Source of the DNA: Gracilinema caldarium
GTDB taxonomy: Bacteria; Spirochaetota; Spirochaetia; Treponematales; Breznakiellaceae
Reading direction: 5' to 3'
NCBI RefSeq assembly: GCF_029265695.1
Contig: NZ_JAJUHW010000002.1
Span: 1-64,000, forward strand
DNA length: 64,000 bases
The translations under genes were made by a program, and so were the position numbers. Of the stretch, positions 35,543 through 44,359 are shown one piece after another. The notes under the pieces are model-generated. The model worked only from the letters and a program-made list of their open reading frames with translations, was not told where the DNA came from and did no database searches. How positions within the stretch are numbered: position 1 is the first letter of the stretch; every line of letters begins with the position of its first letter.

Positions 35543-35880
35543 AAGAAAGTTTCAAGGGGCCCCTCTTTTTCTGTGAACATTGCGGTTCTCCGGTGCCCCA
35601 AAAAGCAAAACAATGTCCTACCTGCGGCCGATTCTTTGCCAGTGTCCGCTGTCCTTACTGTGGTTTTACCGGCTCCGAGGAACTCTTTTCCGAAGGCTGC
35701 CCAATCTGCGGTTATTCCCGGGGCAAACAGGAACCTCATACAGCTGATATATATCGAGATAAAATACCGTCTCACCGGACTCCCCGGGGACCTGTTACGC
35801 CGCTCCCATGGTGGGTCTACGGAATTAGCCTCTTTGCACTCCTTGTTGCCATAGCAACTATTCTCTTTGTTATGATTTAA
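35539..35880 (+). CDS. Zinc-ribbon protein with C-terminal transmembrane helix
   Basis: The 113-residue protein has four CxxC pairs (CEHC, CPTC, CPYC, CPIC) in the first 65 residues, forming two zinc ribbons, a linker, and one C-terminal hydrophobic segment (VYGISLFALLVAIATILF). It is probably tail-anchored in the inner membrane with the ribbons in the cytoplasm. It overlaps the preceding gene by 4 bp and the convergent amrS gene by 4 bp at its end. Confidence 0.7.
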   Translation: MKESFKGPLFFCEHCGSPVPQKAKQCPTCGRFFASVRCPYCGFTGSEELFSEGCPICGYSRGKQEPHTADIYRDKIPSHRTPRGPVTPLPWWVYGISLFALLVAIATILFVMI

Positions 35881-36893
35881 TAATAAATTGGAGCCGGTTT
35901 CCCGCAGTGGGAGCAAAAGTAGGCCTTTGTTTCCTCGTTGAGCTCAAGTCCCGGCGTCTCTATATGATACCCAGAACGTTCAACCAAGGATTTTCCGCAA
36001 TGACTGCACAGGGTTTGATTTGTTTCACCCCAAATATTCCCCAGGTAAACATATGAAAGCCTTCCCCGCACCAGGTTCTTTATCTGAAAAAGCAGCTCCT
36101 GTTTTGTAGGGCCTTCTCGCCACCGATATGCAGGGTGATAGGCCGAAAGGTGCCAGGGTATATCCGGTGAAAGACCCGAAAGAAATTCAACGATTCCCTC
36201 CGCTTCTGCAATAGAATCGTTAAGGCCCGTAACAACCAGGGTTGTTACTTCAAGATGTACATTCATTTCGCGGGCAAGCTCTAAAAAACGGCAGACGGCA
36301 GCTAGATCTCCACCGAGCTGATTGCGATACGTATCTGAATGAAAACTTTTTAGATCTATGTTTGCCGCATCAGTTAAGGAAAGTACATCCTTGGCGGGCT
36401 CTTCATTGATACACCCATTAGACACAAGCACCGTTGCAAGTCCCCGCTTTTTTGCCTCCCCCATGGCTTCCAGAAGGTATTCAATATGAACCAGGGGCTC
36501 CGAATAGGTAAAGGCCACCGCATCGGTCCCTGAATCAGCTGCAAGCTTTATGAGTTCAGCCGGAGAGATAGAACGAAATGTTATGTCGGTTTTTTGGGAT
36601 ATTTCCCAGTTCTGACAGAAGGGACAATGCAGGTTGCAGCCGACAAAGCCGACAGAAAAAATCGAGGAGCCGGGTCTAAAATGATACAGGGGCTTTTTTT
36701 CTATAGGGTCGATAGAGATACTGCTGATGCTGCCGTAATAGGGAAGGGCTAGGGCCCCCTCGGAACCCTGCCTCACTTTACAAAGCCCAAATGTACCCTG
36801 TTTAAGCACACAGCGGTGGGGACACAGGCCGCATTGAACCGTGGAGGGCCTGTCTTGTACTACACGGTAGTAGCGTCCCTCCGGTATGTTCAT
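35877..36893 (-). CDS. amrS: AmmeMemoRadiSam-type radical SAM protein
   Basis: The 338-residue protein has an N-terminal Cys set (C21, C24, C28, C38), the radical SAM motif GCNLHCPFC (C86, C90, C93), and two C-terminal CxxC pairs. The sequence FTYSEPLVHIEYLLE and HLSAYHPAYRW fit the AmrS branch (pyruvate formate-lyase activase-like). In many genomes it occurs with AMMECR1 and Memo genes; neither lies next to it here. Instead, the 125-residue gene upstream overlaps it by 4 bp. The reaction is not established from this sequence. Confidence 0.85.
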   Translation of the reverse strand: MNIPEGRYYRVVQDRPSTVQCGLCPHRCVLKQGTFGLCKVRQGSEGALALPYYGSISSISIDPIEKKPLYHFRPGSSIFSVGFVGCNLHCPFCQNWEISQKTDITFRSISPAELIKLAADSGTDAVAFTYSEPLVHIEYLLEAMGEAKKRGLATVLVSNGCINEEPAKDVLSLTDAANIDLKSFHSDTYRNQLGGDLAAVCRFLELAREMNVHLEVTTLVVTGLNDSIAEAEGIVEFLSGLSPDIPWHLSAYHPAYRWREGPTKQELLFQIKNLVRGRLSYVYLGNIWGETNQTLCSHCGKSLVERSGYHIETPGLELNEETKAYFCSHCGKPAPIYY

Positions 36894-37267
36894 CGATTTA
36901 AACTCCGCAGGAGCCGTTCATGCAGGCTCTTAGAGGTATTGATAAACTGCAAAGAATCCTGGACTTCAAAAGGTTCATGGATGACTCCATAGGCCCCTTT
37001 GCGAACCCAGATTTTAACAATCCGGATACTTTCTCCTGTTTCAGTTACCGCTGAAGGCAGGTCCTCCACATAGAGCACATCGCAGAGTTTAAACTCCATA
37101 ATAGTGGGGCTTGTACCCAGGGGATCAACCACAAATATCAGTTTTTCCGGCTCAAAAGGATGCTGACGGGGATAGCCCGAAAAGGGAATCCCATCGAGAG
37201 GGGGCTTGCCTGAGTATTTGGCAATTTCAAAAAGCGGGGCAGTTTCAAGATAGGTCGAAATGCTCAT
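36890..37267 (-). CDS. Conserved hypothetical protein coupled to amrS
   Basis: The 125-residue protein begins MSISTYLETAPLFEIAKYSG. It is soluble, mostly beta, with the conserved-looking segments KLIFVVDPLGTSPTIMEF and IRIVKIWVRKGAYGVI. No family is recognised. Its stop overlaps the amrS start by 4 bp, so the two are co-translated and probably act together. GGGAGG precedes the ATG. Confidence 0.55.
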   Translation of the reverse strand: MSISTYLETAPLFEIAKYSGKPPLDGIPFSGYPRQHPFEPEKLIFVVDPLGTSPTIMEFKLCDVLYVEDLPSAVTETGESIRIVKIWVRKGAYGVIHEPFEVQDSLQFINTSKSLHERLLRSLNR

Positions 37268-37323
37268 ACATACCTCCCGTATAAACTATACGCATAATTT
37301 ACAGAGAGGGCAAGATTGTTGGC

Positions 37324-37953
37324 TCACTTGATGAGCGTATCGACTGGAAGGCCCAGTTTATCCAGTTTTGGTGCAATAACAACTCTACAGTAACCTGCGA
37401 AGGGGTGCCGTTCATAGTAATCTTGATGGTATTCTTCGGCGGGCCAGAATGTTGCAAGGGGCTCTATGTGGGTTACCACGGGCTTTGCAAAGGCTTTGCT
37501 CGCAGTCAAACGGCGGATAAAATCTTCAATTCTTTGTTTCTGATCATCATTGGTATAGAGAATAATAGACCGGTATTGGGTCCCCACATCGGCCCCTTGC
37601 CGGTTTTCAGATGTCGGATCGTGGGCCTTAAAAAAGATATCGAGAATTTGTTCAAGACTTATTTTTTCTGGGTTGTATTCGAGCTTTACCACCTCTGCGT
37701 GTCCTGTTAGTCCTGTGCAGACCTGTTCATAGGTTGGGTTTTCTGTTTTTCCGCCCGCATAGCCAGAAACAGCGGATTCAATTCCTTCGATCCGTTCATA
37801 GACCGCTTCGATGCACCAAAAACAACCGCCGCCCAGCACTATACTTTCTCGTTTTTTATTCATCTCCATGCCGTTCACTCCCTCCAGCATTTGCAAAAGC
37901 AGCACAAAGCCAATCAGCAAAAGAATCGCCGCCTGTAAAATGCTGTATTTCAT
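37324..37953 (-). CDS. msrA: Peptide methionine sulfoxide reductase A, possibly membrane-anchored
   Basis: MsrA repairs oxidised methionine (S form). The catalytic GGGCFWC motif places Cys44 and Cys47, followed by the family sequence GYAGGKTENPTYEQVCTGLTGHAE and QYRSIIL. From the first ATG the protein has a hydrophobic segment (about residues 8-21), which could be an export signal or anchor; the alternative starts (Met29 or Met31) would give a cytoplasmic enzyme. It lies divergent from nudC. Confidence 0.9.
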   Translation of the reverse strand: MKYSILQAAILLLIGFVLLLQMLEGVNGMEMNKKRESIVLGGGCFWCIEAVYERIEGIESAVSGYAGGKTENPTYEQVCTGLTGHAEVVKLEYNPEKISLEQILDIFFKAHDPTSENRQGADVGTQYRSIILYTNDDQKQRIEDFIRRLTASKAFAKPVVTHIEPLATFWPAEEYHQDYYERHPFAGYCRVVIAPKLDKLGLPVDTLIK

Positions 37954-38030
37954 ACTATAAAGGTAATATATAAAGGTTGAAAAGAAAACAAAGTGGCACT
38001 TCTTTGTTGACCCTCTGGGGCCGATTCAGT

Positions 38031-38879
38031 ATGGTTGCTGTTATGATGCATAAAGACCGGTGGTTTGTATTTAAGGACAACGATGTCCTATTCCCGCGGG
38101 GCACAGCAATTAATGATGTCGTGCAGGGGATTGTATTTGAATCATCCCAAACCTTTGTTGAAAGCGATCATTATTTTTGTTTAAAAGATCAGGGTACTCT
38201 TATCCATACCCTGTTTTTTGATGGGGAATCTTTGAACCCAGATTTTGCAGACTGGGATTCTCTGCCGGTCCGTACTGTATTGGGTTCATTAAAGGCCCCT
38301 TATGCAGATGGAAATGATTGGCAGATCCTTTCTCGTTTTCTGCGGGCCTTTCATGCTGCCCAATGGCATGTTTCATCCCGGTTTTGCGGTTTTTGCGGCG
38401 CCCCTCACGGCGATGCGGAGGATGAGCTTGCCCGCCAGTGTACCCGCTGCGGAAGATTAGAATACCCCCGCATTACTCCTGCGGTTATAGTTGCCATTAC
38501 TGATGGTCAGGGGCGGCTCCTTCTTGCCCATAACGGCAAGTTTAAAAATAACGTATATGCCCTTATAGCCGGTTTTGTAGAGGCCGGAGAACGCCTGGAA
38601 GATACGGTACACCGGGAAGTCCGGGAAGAGGTAGGTATTGAAGTAGATTCGGTTACCTATGTGGCATCCCAGCCCTGGCCATTTCCTGCTTCCCTTATGC
38701 TCGCCTTTGAAGCCTGCTATAAAGGAGGGGAGCTTCGCTGCGATGGCAAAGAGATCCTGGATGCCCGCTGGGTTACCCCGGATACGCTCCCTGAACTTCC
38801 GGCCCCAGGATCCATATCCCGTTTCCTTATCGACCGCTGGCTTAGGGGGCGTACAAATCCCTGCCCTGGTCATCGATGA
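38031..38879 (+). CDS. nudC: NADH pyrophosphatase (NUDIX)
   Basis: The enzyme hydrolyses NADH and, in some bacteria, removes NAD caps from RNA. A zinc ribbon (CGFCGA and CTRCGR) precedes the NUDIX box GFVEAGERLEDTVHREVREE, and SQPWPFPASLM is the NudC-specific motif. The frame is open to a TTG at 37977, but the ATG at 38031 leaves 77 bp for promoters between it and msrA; the start is not certain. It overlaps the convergent fumarase gene by 38 bp. Confidence 0.9.
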   Translation: MVAVMMHKDRWFVFKDNDVLFPRGTAINDVVQGIVFESSQTFVESDHYFCLKDQGTLIHTLFFDGESLNPDFADWDSLPVRTVLGSLKAPYADGNDWQILSRFLRAFHAAQWHVSSRFCGFCGAPHGDAEDELARQCTRCGRLEYPRITPAVIVAITDGQGRLLLAHNGKFKNNVYALIAGFVEAGERLEDTVHREVREEVGIEVDSVTYVASQPWPFPASLMLAFEACYKGGELRCDGKEILDARWVTPDTLPELPAPGSISRFLIDRWLRGRTNPCPGHR

Positions 38880-40557
38880 TGACAAAGGCCAAGAGGTCCC
38901 GGACCCGGATGCGCCGGACCGCTTCCATGCCTAACTCCGGATAGTCAATAATTTCGCTTTCCAAAATGTTTTCTTCTGCTATGAGAGCCGCGGCTCCGCC
39001 TATGGTGCCAAGATAAAAGGCTCCGTATTTTTTGCAGGCCTCTCTCCATGTTTTAGTCCTATTACCCTTTGCAAGGGTAATAAGGCTGGCTCCCCGGCTC
39101 ATCAATTCATCCGCATAGGCGTCCATCCGTTGAGCTGTGGTGGGACCGAAACTGCCGATTACTTTTCCCGCAGGGGTTGCTGCTGGTCCCGCATAGTAAA
39201 TAGGGTACCGGGCAACATAGTCCGGAAGCTTTTCGCCCCGCTGTAAAATCTCGTGCCATTTCAGGTGGGCGGCGTCTCGGGCGACCAGCAGGTTCCCCGA
39301 AAGAAGTATCCGGTCCCCGGCAGCGGAGCCCCGCAGGGCTTCAAGTGTTTTCTGTATGCCCTGGTCAAGGTCTATGGATCGTACTCTTGAATCAGCATGG
39401 TCAGGACCTTTTATTGATACAGCCGAACCTGCTGGTCGCCCGAGCCCCTGCTTGCGGGTCCTGCTTTGCTCGTAGCTTTCTGCCAGGCTCCGAACTGCGC
39501 CGCCCTGTTTTTTAAGGAAATCCAGCGGCTGCTGTTCGAGTTTTTCGAGCCAGACCCCAGAGGCGTTGATTTTAGCCAGCATGTTACGGTGGGCCGAACA
39601 GGATACGCCGATAGAAACCGGGCAAGAGCCGGCATGGCGGGGCAGCCGGATCAGCCGGGCATCGAGGGCTAGAAGGCTGCCCCCGAACTGGGCACCGAGG
39701 CCGCTCGCCCGTGCGATATTCATCAACTTATTTTCCCAAAGGGCATCCCGAAAGAGCCATCCCTGCTGTCCCTGCTGGGCTGCCCCATCCATAAACGGAG
39801 CCCTATCCAGAATTTCCGTGGTTGCTAGTTTCAGGATGGTTAAGTTTTCTTCGGGGCTCGTGCCGCCCACCACGACCGCAAGCCGGTAGGGCGGACAGGC
39901 AGCGGTTCCCAGGGCTGCTATTTTTTCTCTTAAAAAGGCTTCGAAGGCTTCTGGCTCGAGGAGTGCCTTGGTCATCTGAAAGAGACTTGTCTTGTTAGAT
40001 GAACCTCCACCCTTAGCGACAAATAAGAATCGGTATTCTGCACCTTCCGGCTTATCCGGTACCGCCTCGATATGAATCTGGGCGGGAAGGTTGGTCCCCG
40101 TGTCAAATTCATCAAAAAGGTTTAGAAATCCAACTTGACTGGATCGCAGGGGATTTTCCGTGTAGGCCCGCAGCACCCCGCGGCTTATGGATTCCTGGTC
40201 ATCCGTTCCCGTATATATCGATTCACCCTTCCAGCCAATAACTGTGGCGGTTCCCGTATCCTGACAGAGGGGGAGCTTTCCTTCCGCCGATATGAGGGCG
40301 TTTGTAATGAGTTTTTCCAATACAAGCCGGTCGTTGGTGCCCGCTGCCTCGGCGTTATAGCCTTCGGCCCAAAGTTTAAGGTGGCTTGGCCGCAGATAGT
40401 AGGAGACCCTAAAAAAGGCTTCTTGAGCTACAGCGGTGAGCACCGAGGGATCCAAAGAAAGCCGGCCCTGAGAAACACGGATTGTTCCGGGCAGGGGGAG
40501 AAGGGGTTCAAAGCTGGTATTCTGAAAGGCTGCATCGATAATTGATCCAATATTCAT
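38842..40557 (-). CDS. fumA: Class I fumarate hydratase
   Basis: This 4Fe-4S enzyme converts fumarate and malate. The 571-residue protein has PLCQDTGTATVIG, the GGGSSNKTSLFQM segment, and VVVGGTSPEENL, then the C-terminal beta-domain with GSFGPTTAQRMDAYADEL and GTIGGAAALIAEENI. Length fits the single-chain class I form. It lies 14 bp after the P-loop gene at 40572-41558, so both are probably on one transcript. Confidence 0.93.
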   Translation of the reverse strand: MNIGSIIDAAFQNTSFEPLLPLPGTIRVSQGRLSLDPSVLTAVAQEAFFRVSYYLRPSHLKLWAEGYNAEAAGTNDRLVLEKLITNALISAEGKLPLCQDTGTATVIGWKGESIYTGTDDQESISRGVLRAYTENPLRSSQVGFLNLFDEFDTGTNLPAQIHIEAVPDKPEGAEYRFLFVAKGGGSSNKTSLFQMTKALLEPEAFEAFLREKIAALGTAACPPYRLAVVVGGTSPEENLTILKLATTEILDRAPFMDGAAQQGQQGWLFRDALWENKLMNIARASGLGAQFGGSLLALDARLIRLPRHAGSCPVSIGVSCSAHRNMLAKINASGVWLEKLEQQPLDFLKKQGGAVRSLAESYEQSRTRKQGLGRPAGSAVSIKGPDHADSRVRSIDLDQGIQKTLEALRGSAAGDRILLSGNLLVARDAAHLKWHEILQRGEKLPDYVARYPIYYAGPAATPAGKVIGSFGPTTAQRMDAYADELMSRGASLITLAKGNRTKTWREACKKYGAFYLGTIGGAAALIAEENILESEIIDYPELGMEAVRRIRVRDLLAFVIIDDQGRDLYAP

Positions 40558-40571
40558 ATTCTAATCCTCTT

Positions 40572-41558
40572 TTACTCCTCGGCGATGTTGCTTAAGATTT
40601 GATCGTAGCCGGCGTTTTCTTCGTGGCCGACCCGGCCAATCAGCATATATTCGTGAAAAATAGGATGGTATCGCAAGGCTTTAACGAGACGGAAATTTTC
40701 TATCTGGCCCGAATTCTGCACATGGGTCCGGATCCCGGTACAGAAGATGCTTTCCTCCCCAATTTGAATGTGGTCCGCATCAATGGGCATGATCGGGATG
40801 TTCTGCTGAATAATCTCCTTTACTTTCTGTTCAAGCTCAGGGATATTTATGTCCGGTTTTTCCGGAAAATTGATGACAAATCCGTGTTTTACATCCGAAT
40901 GGAGTACCCGCCGTTTCAGATTATAGTCCCGTTCAAGGATCATAGTGGTAATATCCTCCGCTGAATGGGCCATGAGGCGGAATTTGATCGTCCGGTTTAC
41001 AATATCCCGAATGGCCTCCGGAAAAGGGCCGAATACGCTGGGCCGGCTTACAATGACTTCTTCGCCGATACCGAAGATAATCTGGGCATTGTATCCCAGG
41101 GTTTCCCAGATAAGATCAAAATGTTCTATGACCACCCGCCTGCCATGTGATATGGCATGGGAAATGGCTTCAGCGATTTCCCATTTTTGTCGGAAGCCTA
41201 GCTCGTAATGGACATCGATATGAAAGGTATGGGGGGCAAAAAAATCCTCTGGGTCAAAGTCGTAAATTAATGCCTGCCGTACATTGGTGCCCTCGTCGTC
41301 ATTGGTAAGTTCCAGTCCTGGAAATAGGCCCCGGACCAGGGTAGACTTGCCAGAACCGGGGGCTCCGATAATGCCGATAATAAGGTCGTTTGCATAGAGG
41401 TACCGGTGGGAAAGTTCGTTTCCCAGCATATACAGGCGCTGCCGGCCCCGGGGGGCGTAATAGGTTGCATAGATCAGGGTTTCATAGGTATGGGGCCGGT
41501 AGTCAAAGAGGGGCATTGGCACCGGGCCAGGAATTTGTCTGTTCTTGTCCGTACTCAT
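40572..41558 (-). CDS. P-loop kinase-like protein with tRNA-synthetase-like editing domain
   Basis: The 328-residue protein starts MSTDKNRQIPGPVP. Residues 65-73 (GAPGSGKST) are a Walker A loop of a kinase-type P-loop domain. Residues about 192-295 resemble the second additional domain (editing or N2 domain) of threonyl- and alanyl-tRNA synthetases: FRLMAHSAEDITTMI matches the HxxxH helix, FPEKPDINIPELEQKVKEII the helix after GFYYDF, and CTGIRTHVQNSGQIENF the C-x-G-x-H-V motif. The metal set is altered: the second His of HxxxH is Asp/Glu, and two extra residues separate Cys273 and His279. A related combination with the domains in reverse order is known in bacterial uridine-kinase-like proteins. 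The role is unknown; an editing or nucleoside kinase function is possible. Confidence 0.65.
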   Translation of the reverse strand: MSTDKNRQIPGPVPMPLFDYRPHTYETLIYATYYAPRGRQRLYMLGNELSHRYLYANDLIIGIIGAPGSGKSTLVRGLFPGLELTNDDEGTNVRQALIYDFDPEDFFAPHTFHIDVHYELGFRQKWEIAEAISHAISHGRRVVIEHFDLIWETLGYNAQIIFGIGEEVIVSRPSVFGPFPEAIRDIVNRTIKFRLMAHSAEDITTMILERDYNLKRRVLHSDVKHGFVINFPEKPDINIPELEQKVKEIIQQNIPIMPIDADHIQIGEESIFCTGIRTHVQNSGQIENFRLVKALRYHPIFHEYMLIGRVGHEENAGYDQILSNIAEE

Positions 41559-41622
41559 TATGATGAGAGTATACAACAGAAACAAATAGCGCAACAGCAT
41601 GAAAATGGTATATAGTAAGTAT

Positions 41623-42897
41623 ATGAAAAAGCTTATAGACCGCCGTTCAGAAACCGCTATGGCCCTTATACTGCTGGCCCTTATTTCTCTTCTAGCTTTT
41701 GGGGGTATCTTTGTGGTGGTTGTTCAGGAGCGGCAGCGGCAGCAGCTTTTAGCCGAATACCGGGCTTTTCAGCTGGCTGCGGAACTTCAGCAGGCCTATG
41801 ATCGGGGAACCTTGAGCGGTTTTGAAAAATATCCTGACCTTATAGCCTTTGGTATCTACACTTCACGGGGAATTGCTTTGTATCGCTTTGGAAATGCGCC
41901 GCAAACCGTGGACCCTGAGGATCCCAAGAATCCGCCTACTATTTCAGGGGACATCATTACCCTGGTCCGCCCATTCGGAGGCGGCGGCGCTATGCGGGGC
42001 CGTATTGGCGGCTTTCGGCAAAGCGCTGATACCACTGATATGATGATGTCTGCCATTGCTGGACTCGGCATGATCCGGCTCGTCTTTGTCTCCTATCGCA
42101 TTTCTTCCCTCCAGAAGGGTTTATATGTGCTCTATACGGTTGCATTACTTATCACTTTGGCCCTTACCGGAGCCTTCGCGCTTCTGCTTCGTCTGGCCCG
42201 CAATCTAGACCAGTTCCGGCTCAGGGAAGCTAAAAACCGGGAATTGGTAGCCCTGGGAGAAGCTGCCCGGACCCTGTCCCATGAGATTAAGAATCCCCTA
42301 GGGGTACTTAAGATACAAACCGCCCTTTTGCAGAAACAGCTCAATGGAACAGAGCTGCTGCAAAACGTCCGCATTATGGAAGAAGAAATAGATCGGCTTG
42401 GTATTCTTACAGACCGGCTTAGACAGTTCCTCTCCGGATCGGAAGGGAACCCTGAACCAATAAATCTTAAAACATTTTTACCAGACTTTTGTGTGCGTTA
42501 TGATGGAAGGGTGAAACTCATTGCAATGCCTGAAAGCGAAGTCACTGTTTATATTGATAGAACCCACTTGAACCAGGTGCTTGAGAACCTGGTTCAAAAC
42601 GCCCTAGAAAGTATGGCCGATCGCCCTTTTGAGCCTGTAGAGCTCGAACTTGCCCTGTCCCATGGAAATACCATACATTTGAGTGTAGCGGACCGCGGAG
42701 CAGGGGTCCCCGATTCTCTTTCTGAGCGGATTTATGATCTTTTTTTTACGACCAAAACAAGCGGTTCCGGCCTAGGGCTTGCCATCAGCAAGCGTTATAT
42801 TCAGCTTGCGGGGGGAAGACTCTTTCATCATAAGCGGGATGGAGGGGGAACCATTTTTTATATAGAACTGCCGCTTTTTACAGCAAAAGGAGCTTAA
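41623..42897 (+). CDS. Sensor histidine kinase (NtrB-like)
   Basis: The 424-residue protein has transmembrane helices at about 14-36 and 167-188 with an extracytoplasmic loop between, a dimerisation helix with TLSHEIKNPLG (phosphorylated His220), and an ATP-binding domain (NLVQNALES, SVADRGAGVPD and GSGLGLAISKRY). It is the likely partner of the sigma-54 regulator at 42902, which starts 4 bp after its stop. The in-frame ATG at 41599 is a longer alternative start. The signal is unknown. Confidence 0.9.
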   Translation: MKKLIDRRSETAMALILLALISLLAFGGIFVVVVQERQRQQLLAEYRAFQLAAELQQAYDRGTLSGFEKYPDLIAFGIYTSRGIALYRFGNAPQTVDPEDPKNPPTISGDIITLVRPFGGGGAMRGRIGGFRQSADTTDMMMSAIAGLGMIRLVFVSYRISSLQKGLYVLYTVALLITLALTGAFALLLRLARNLDQFRLREAKNRELVALGEAARTLSHEIKNPLGVLKIQTALLQKQLNGTELLQNVRIMEEEIDRLGILTDRLRQFLSGSEGNPEPINLKTFLPDFCVRYDGRVKLIAMPESEVTVYIDRTHLNQVLENLVQNALESMADRPFEPVELELALSHGNTIHLSVADRGAGVPDSLSERIYDLFFTTKTSGSGLGLAISKRYIQLAGGRLFHHKRDGGGTIFYIELPLFTAKGA

Positions 42898-42901
42898 AAC
42901 C

Positions 42902-44359
42902 ATGAATGGTTCCAGTAATGCACAGCCTTTGCGGGTTCTTATTATTGATGATGAAAAAAACCTGAGGGATTCTATTGCGGCCTACCTTCAGACTGAAGGA
43001 ATAGAAGCGCAAACAGCAGCATCTGGCGAAGCGGGCAAGGCCTTGCTTGAAGCCGAACGGTTCGATGCGGTGGTAGTGGACCTTAAAATGCCTGGTATGT
43101 CGGGCCTGGATTTTCTTACCTGGTTAAAAGAGGGAGGACCCCTGCTCCCCGCCATTATGATCAGTGCCCATGGAGATATAAAGGACGCTGTGGAAGCTAT
43201 GAAACGGGGGGCTGCAGACTACCTTGTAAAGCCCTTTAATCCAGAAGAATTGGTAGTACGACTGCGTATGGTGGTAGAAAATGCCCGTCTTGCCGCATCC
43301 GCTTCGGCAATGCAGACTGTGGCTGATAAAACCGTTCGCCGGAGCGTAGCGGCCCTGGATGCAAACTGGATAGGTTCGAGCCCCGCCATGAAAGAAGTCC
43401 GGGCCCTGATTGAACGGGTTGCTCCTACTGATTCAACGGTGCTGGTCACCGGCGAAAGCGGGACCGGAAAAGAAGTTGTGGCCCGGCTCATCCACCGTTT
43501 AAGTAAACGGGCAAACGGCCCTTTTATTCCTATCAATATGGGCGGAATCCCGGAAAACCTCATAGAAAGCGAGCTCTTTGGCTATGAAAAAGGGGCCTTT
43601 ACCGGAGCGGATTCCAGAAAGACCGGTCTCTGCGAACTTGCCAGCGGAGGTACCCTCTTCCTTGATGAAGTGGGAGACATGCCTTTGCCGTTGCAGGTCA
43701 AAATTTTAAGAATGCTTCAGGAAAAAAAGATTATGCGGCTCGGAGGAAGCCGACAGATCCCGATTGACGTACGAATTGTTGCGGCCACCAACAAGGATCT
43801 TGAACAGGCGGTCAAACAAGGACAGTTTCGGGAAGACCTTTTTTATCGGCTCGCGGTTATTAGGCTAAGGCTCCCCCCCTTGCGGGAGCGGCGGGAGGAT
43901 ATTCCCTTACTTGCCCAGCTTTTTGTGAACCGTTTTGCCGCCGAAATGGGCAGGACCTCCCTTTCCCTGTCCGGTGATGCGCTCCAGGTTCTGCAAAATT
44001 ACCCCTTTCCTGGAAATGTGCGGGAACTGGAAAATGCGGTCGAACGGGCGGTCATCCTCAGCGAAGGGCCGCAACTGCTTGGCAAAGATTTTTCTTTTGC
44101 GGGCTCTGCCATGGGTGAACCCTCAGTTATGAGCACCGCGGATGTACGGCCCCGAACCGCTCTGGTGCCCAATGCGACGGAAACTCCCAACGATTCAGGT
44201 CAAAAAGGGGAAATAAAATCCTTGGAAGAATTGGAAAAAGAAGCAATTCTTAAAGCCCTGGCATTTTACAACGGTCACCGTGAGAAAACCGCCCAGGCCC
44301 TGGGTATTACCCGCAGGACCCTGTTAAACAAGCTCAAGGAATATCAGATTGACGAATGA
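42902..44359 (+). CDS. Sigma-54-dependent response regulator (NtrC family)
   Basis: The 485-residue protein has a receiver domain (LLIIDDEKNL-type acidic pair and VVVDLKMPGMSG with the phosphorylated Asp), an AAA+ domain with Walker A GESGTGKE, ESELFGYEKGAFTGA (the GAFTGA sigma-54 contact loop) and FLDEVGDMPL, and a C-terminal Fis-type helix-turn-helix (TAQALGITRRTLLNKL). It activates sigma-54 promoters after phosphorylation by the upstream kinase. Target genes are not visible here. AAAGGAGC precedes the ATG. Confidence 0.95.
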   Translation: MNGSSNAQPLRVLIIDDEKNLRDSIAAYLQTEGIEAQTAASGEAGKALLEAERFDAVVVDLKMPGMSGLDFLTWLKEGGPLLPAIMISAHGDIKDAVEAMKRGAADYLVKPFNPEELVVRLRMVVENARLAASASAMQTVADKTVRRSVAALDANWIGSSPAMKEVRALIERVAPTDSTVLVTGESGTGKEVVARLIHRLSKRANGPFIPINMGGIPENLIESELFGYEKGAFTGADSRKTGLCELASGGTLFLDEVGDMPLPLQVKILRMLQEKKIMRLGGSRQIPIDVRIVAATNKDLEQAVKQGQFREDLFYRLAVIRLRLPPLRERREDIPLLAQLFVNRFAAEMGRTSLSLSGDALQVLQNYPFPGNVRELENAVERAVILSEGPQLLGKDFSFAGSAMGEPSVMSTADVRPRTALVPNATETPNDSGQKGEIKSLEELEKEAILKALAFYNGHREKTAQALGITRRTLLNKLKEYQIDE

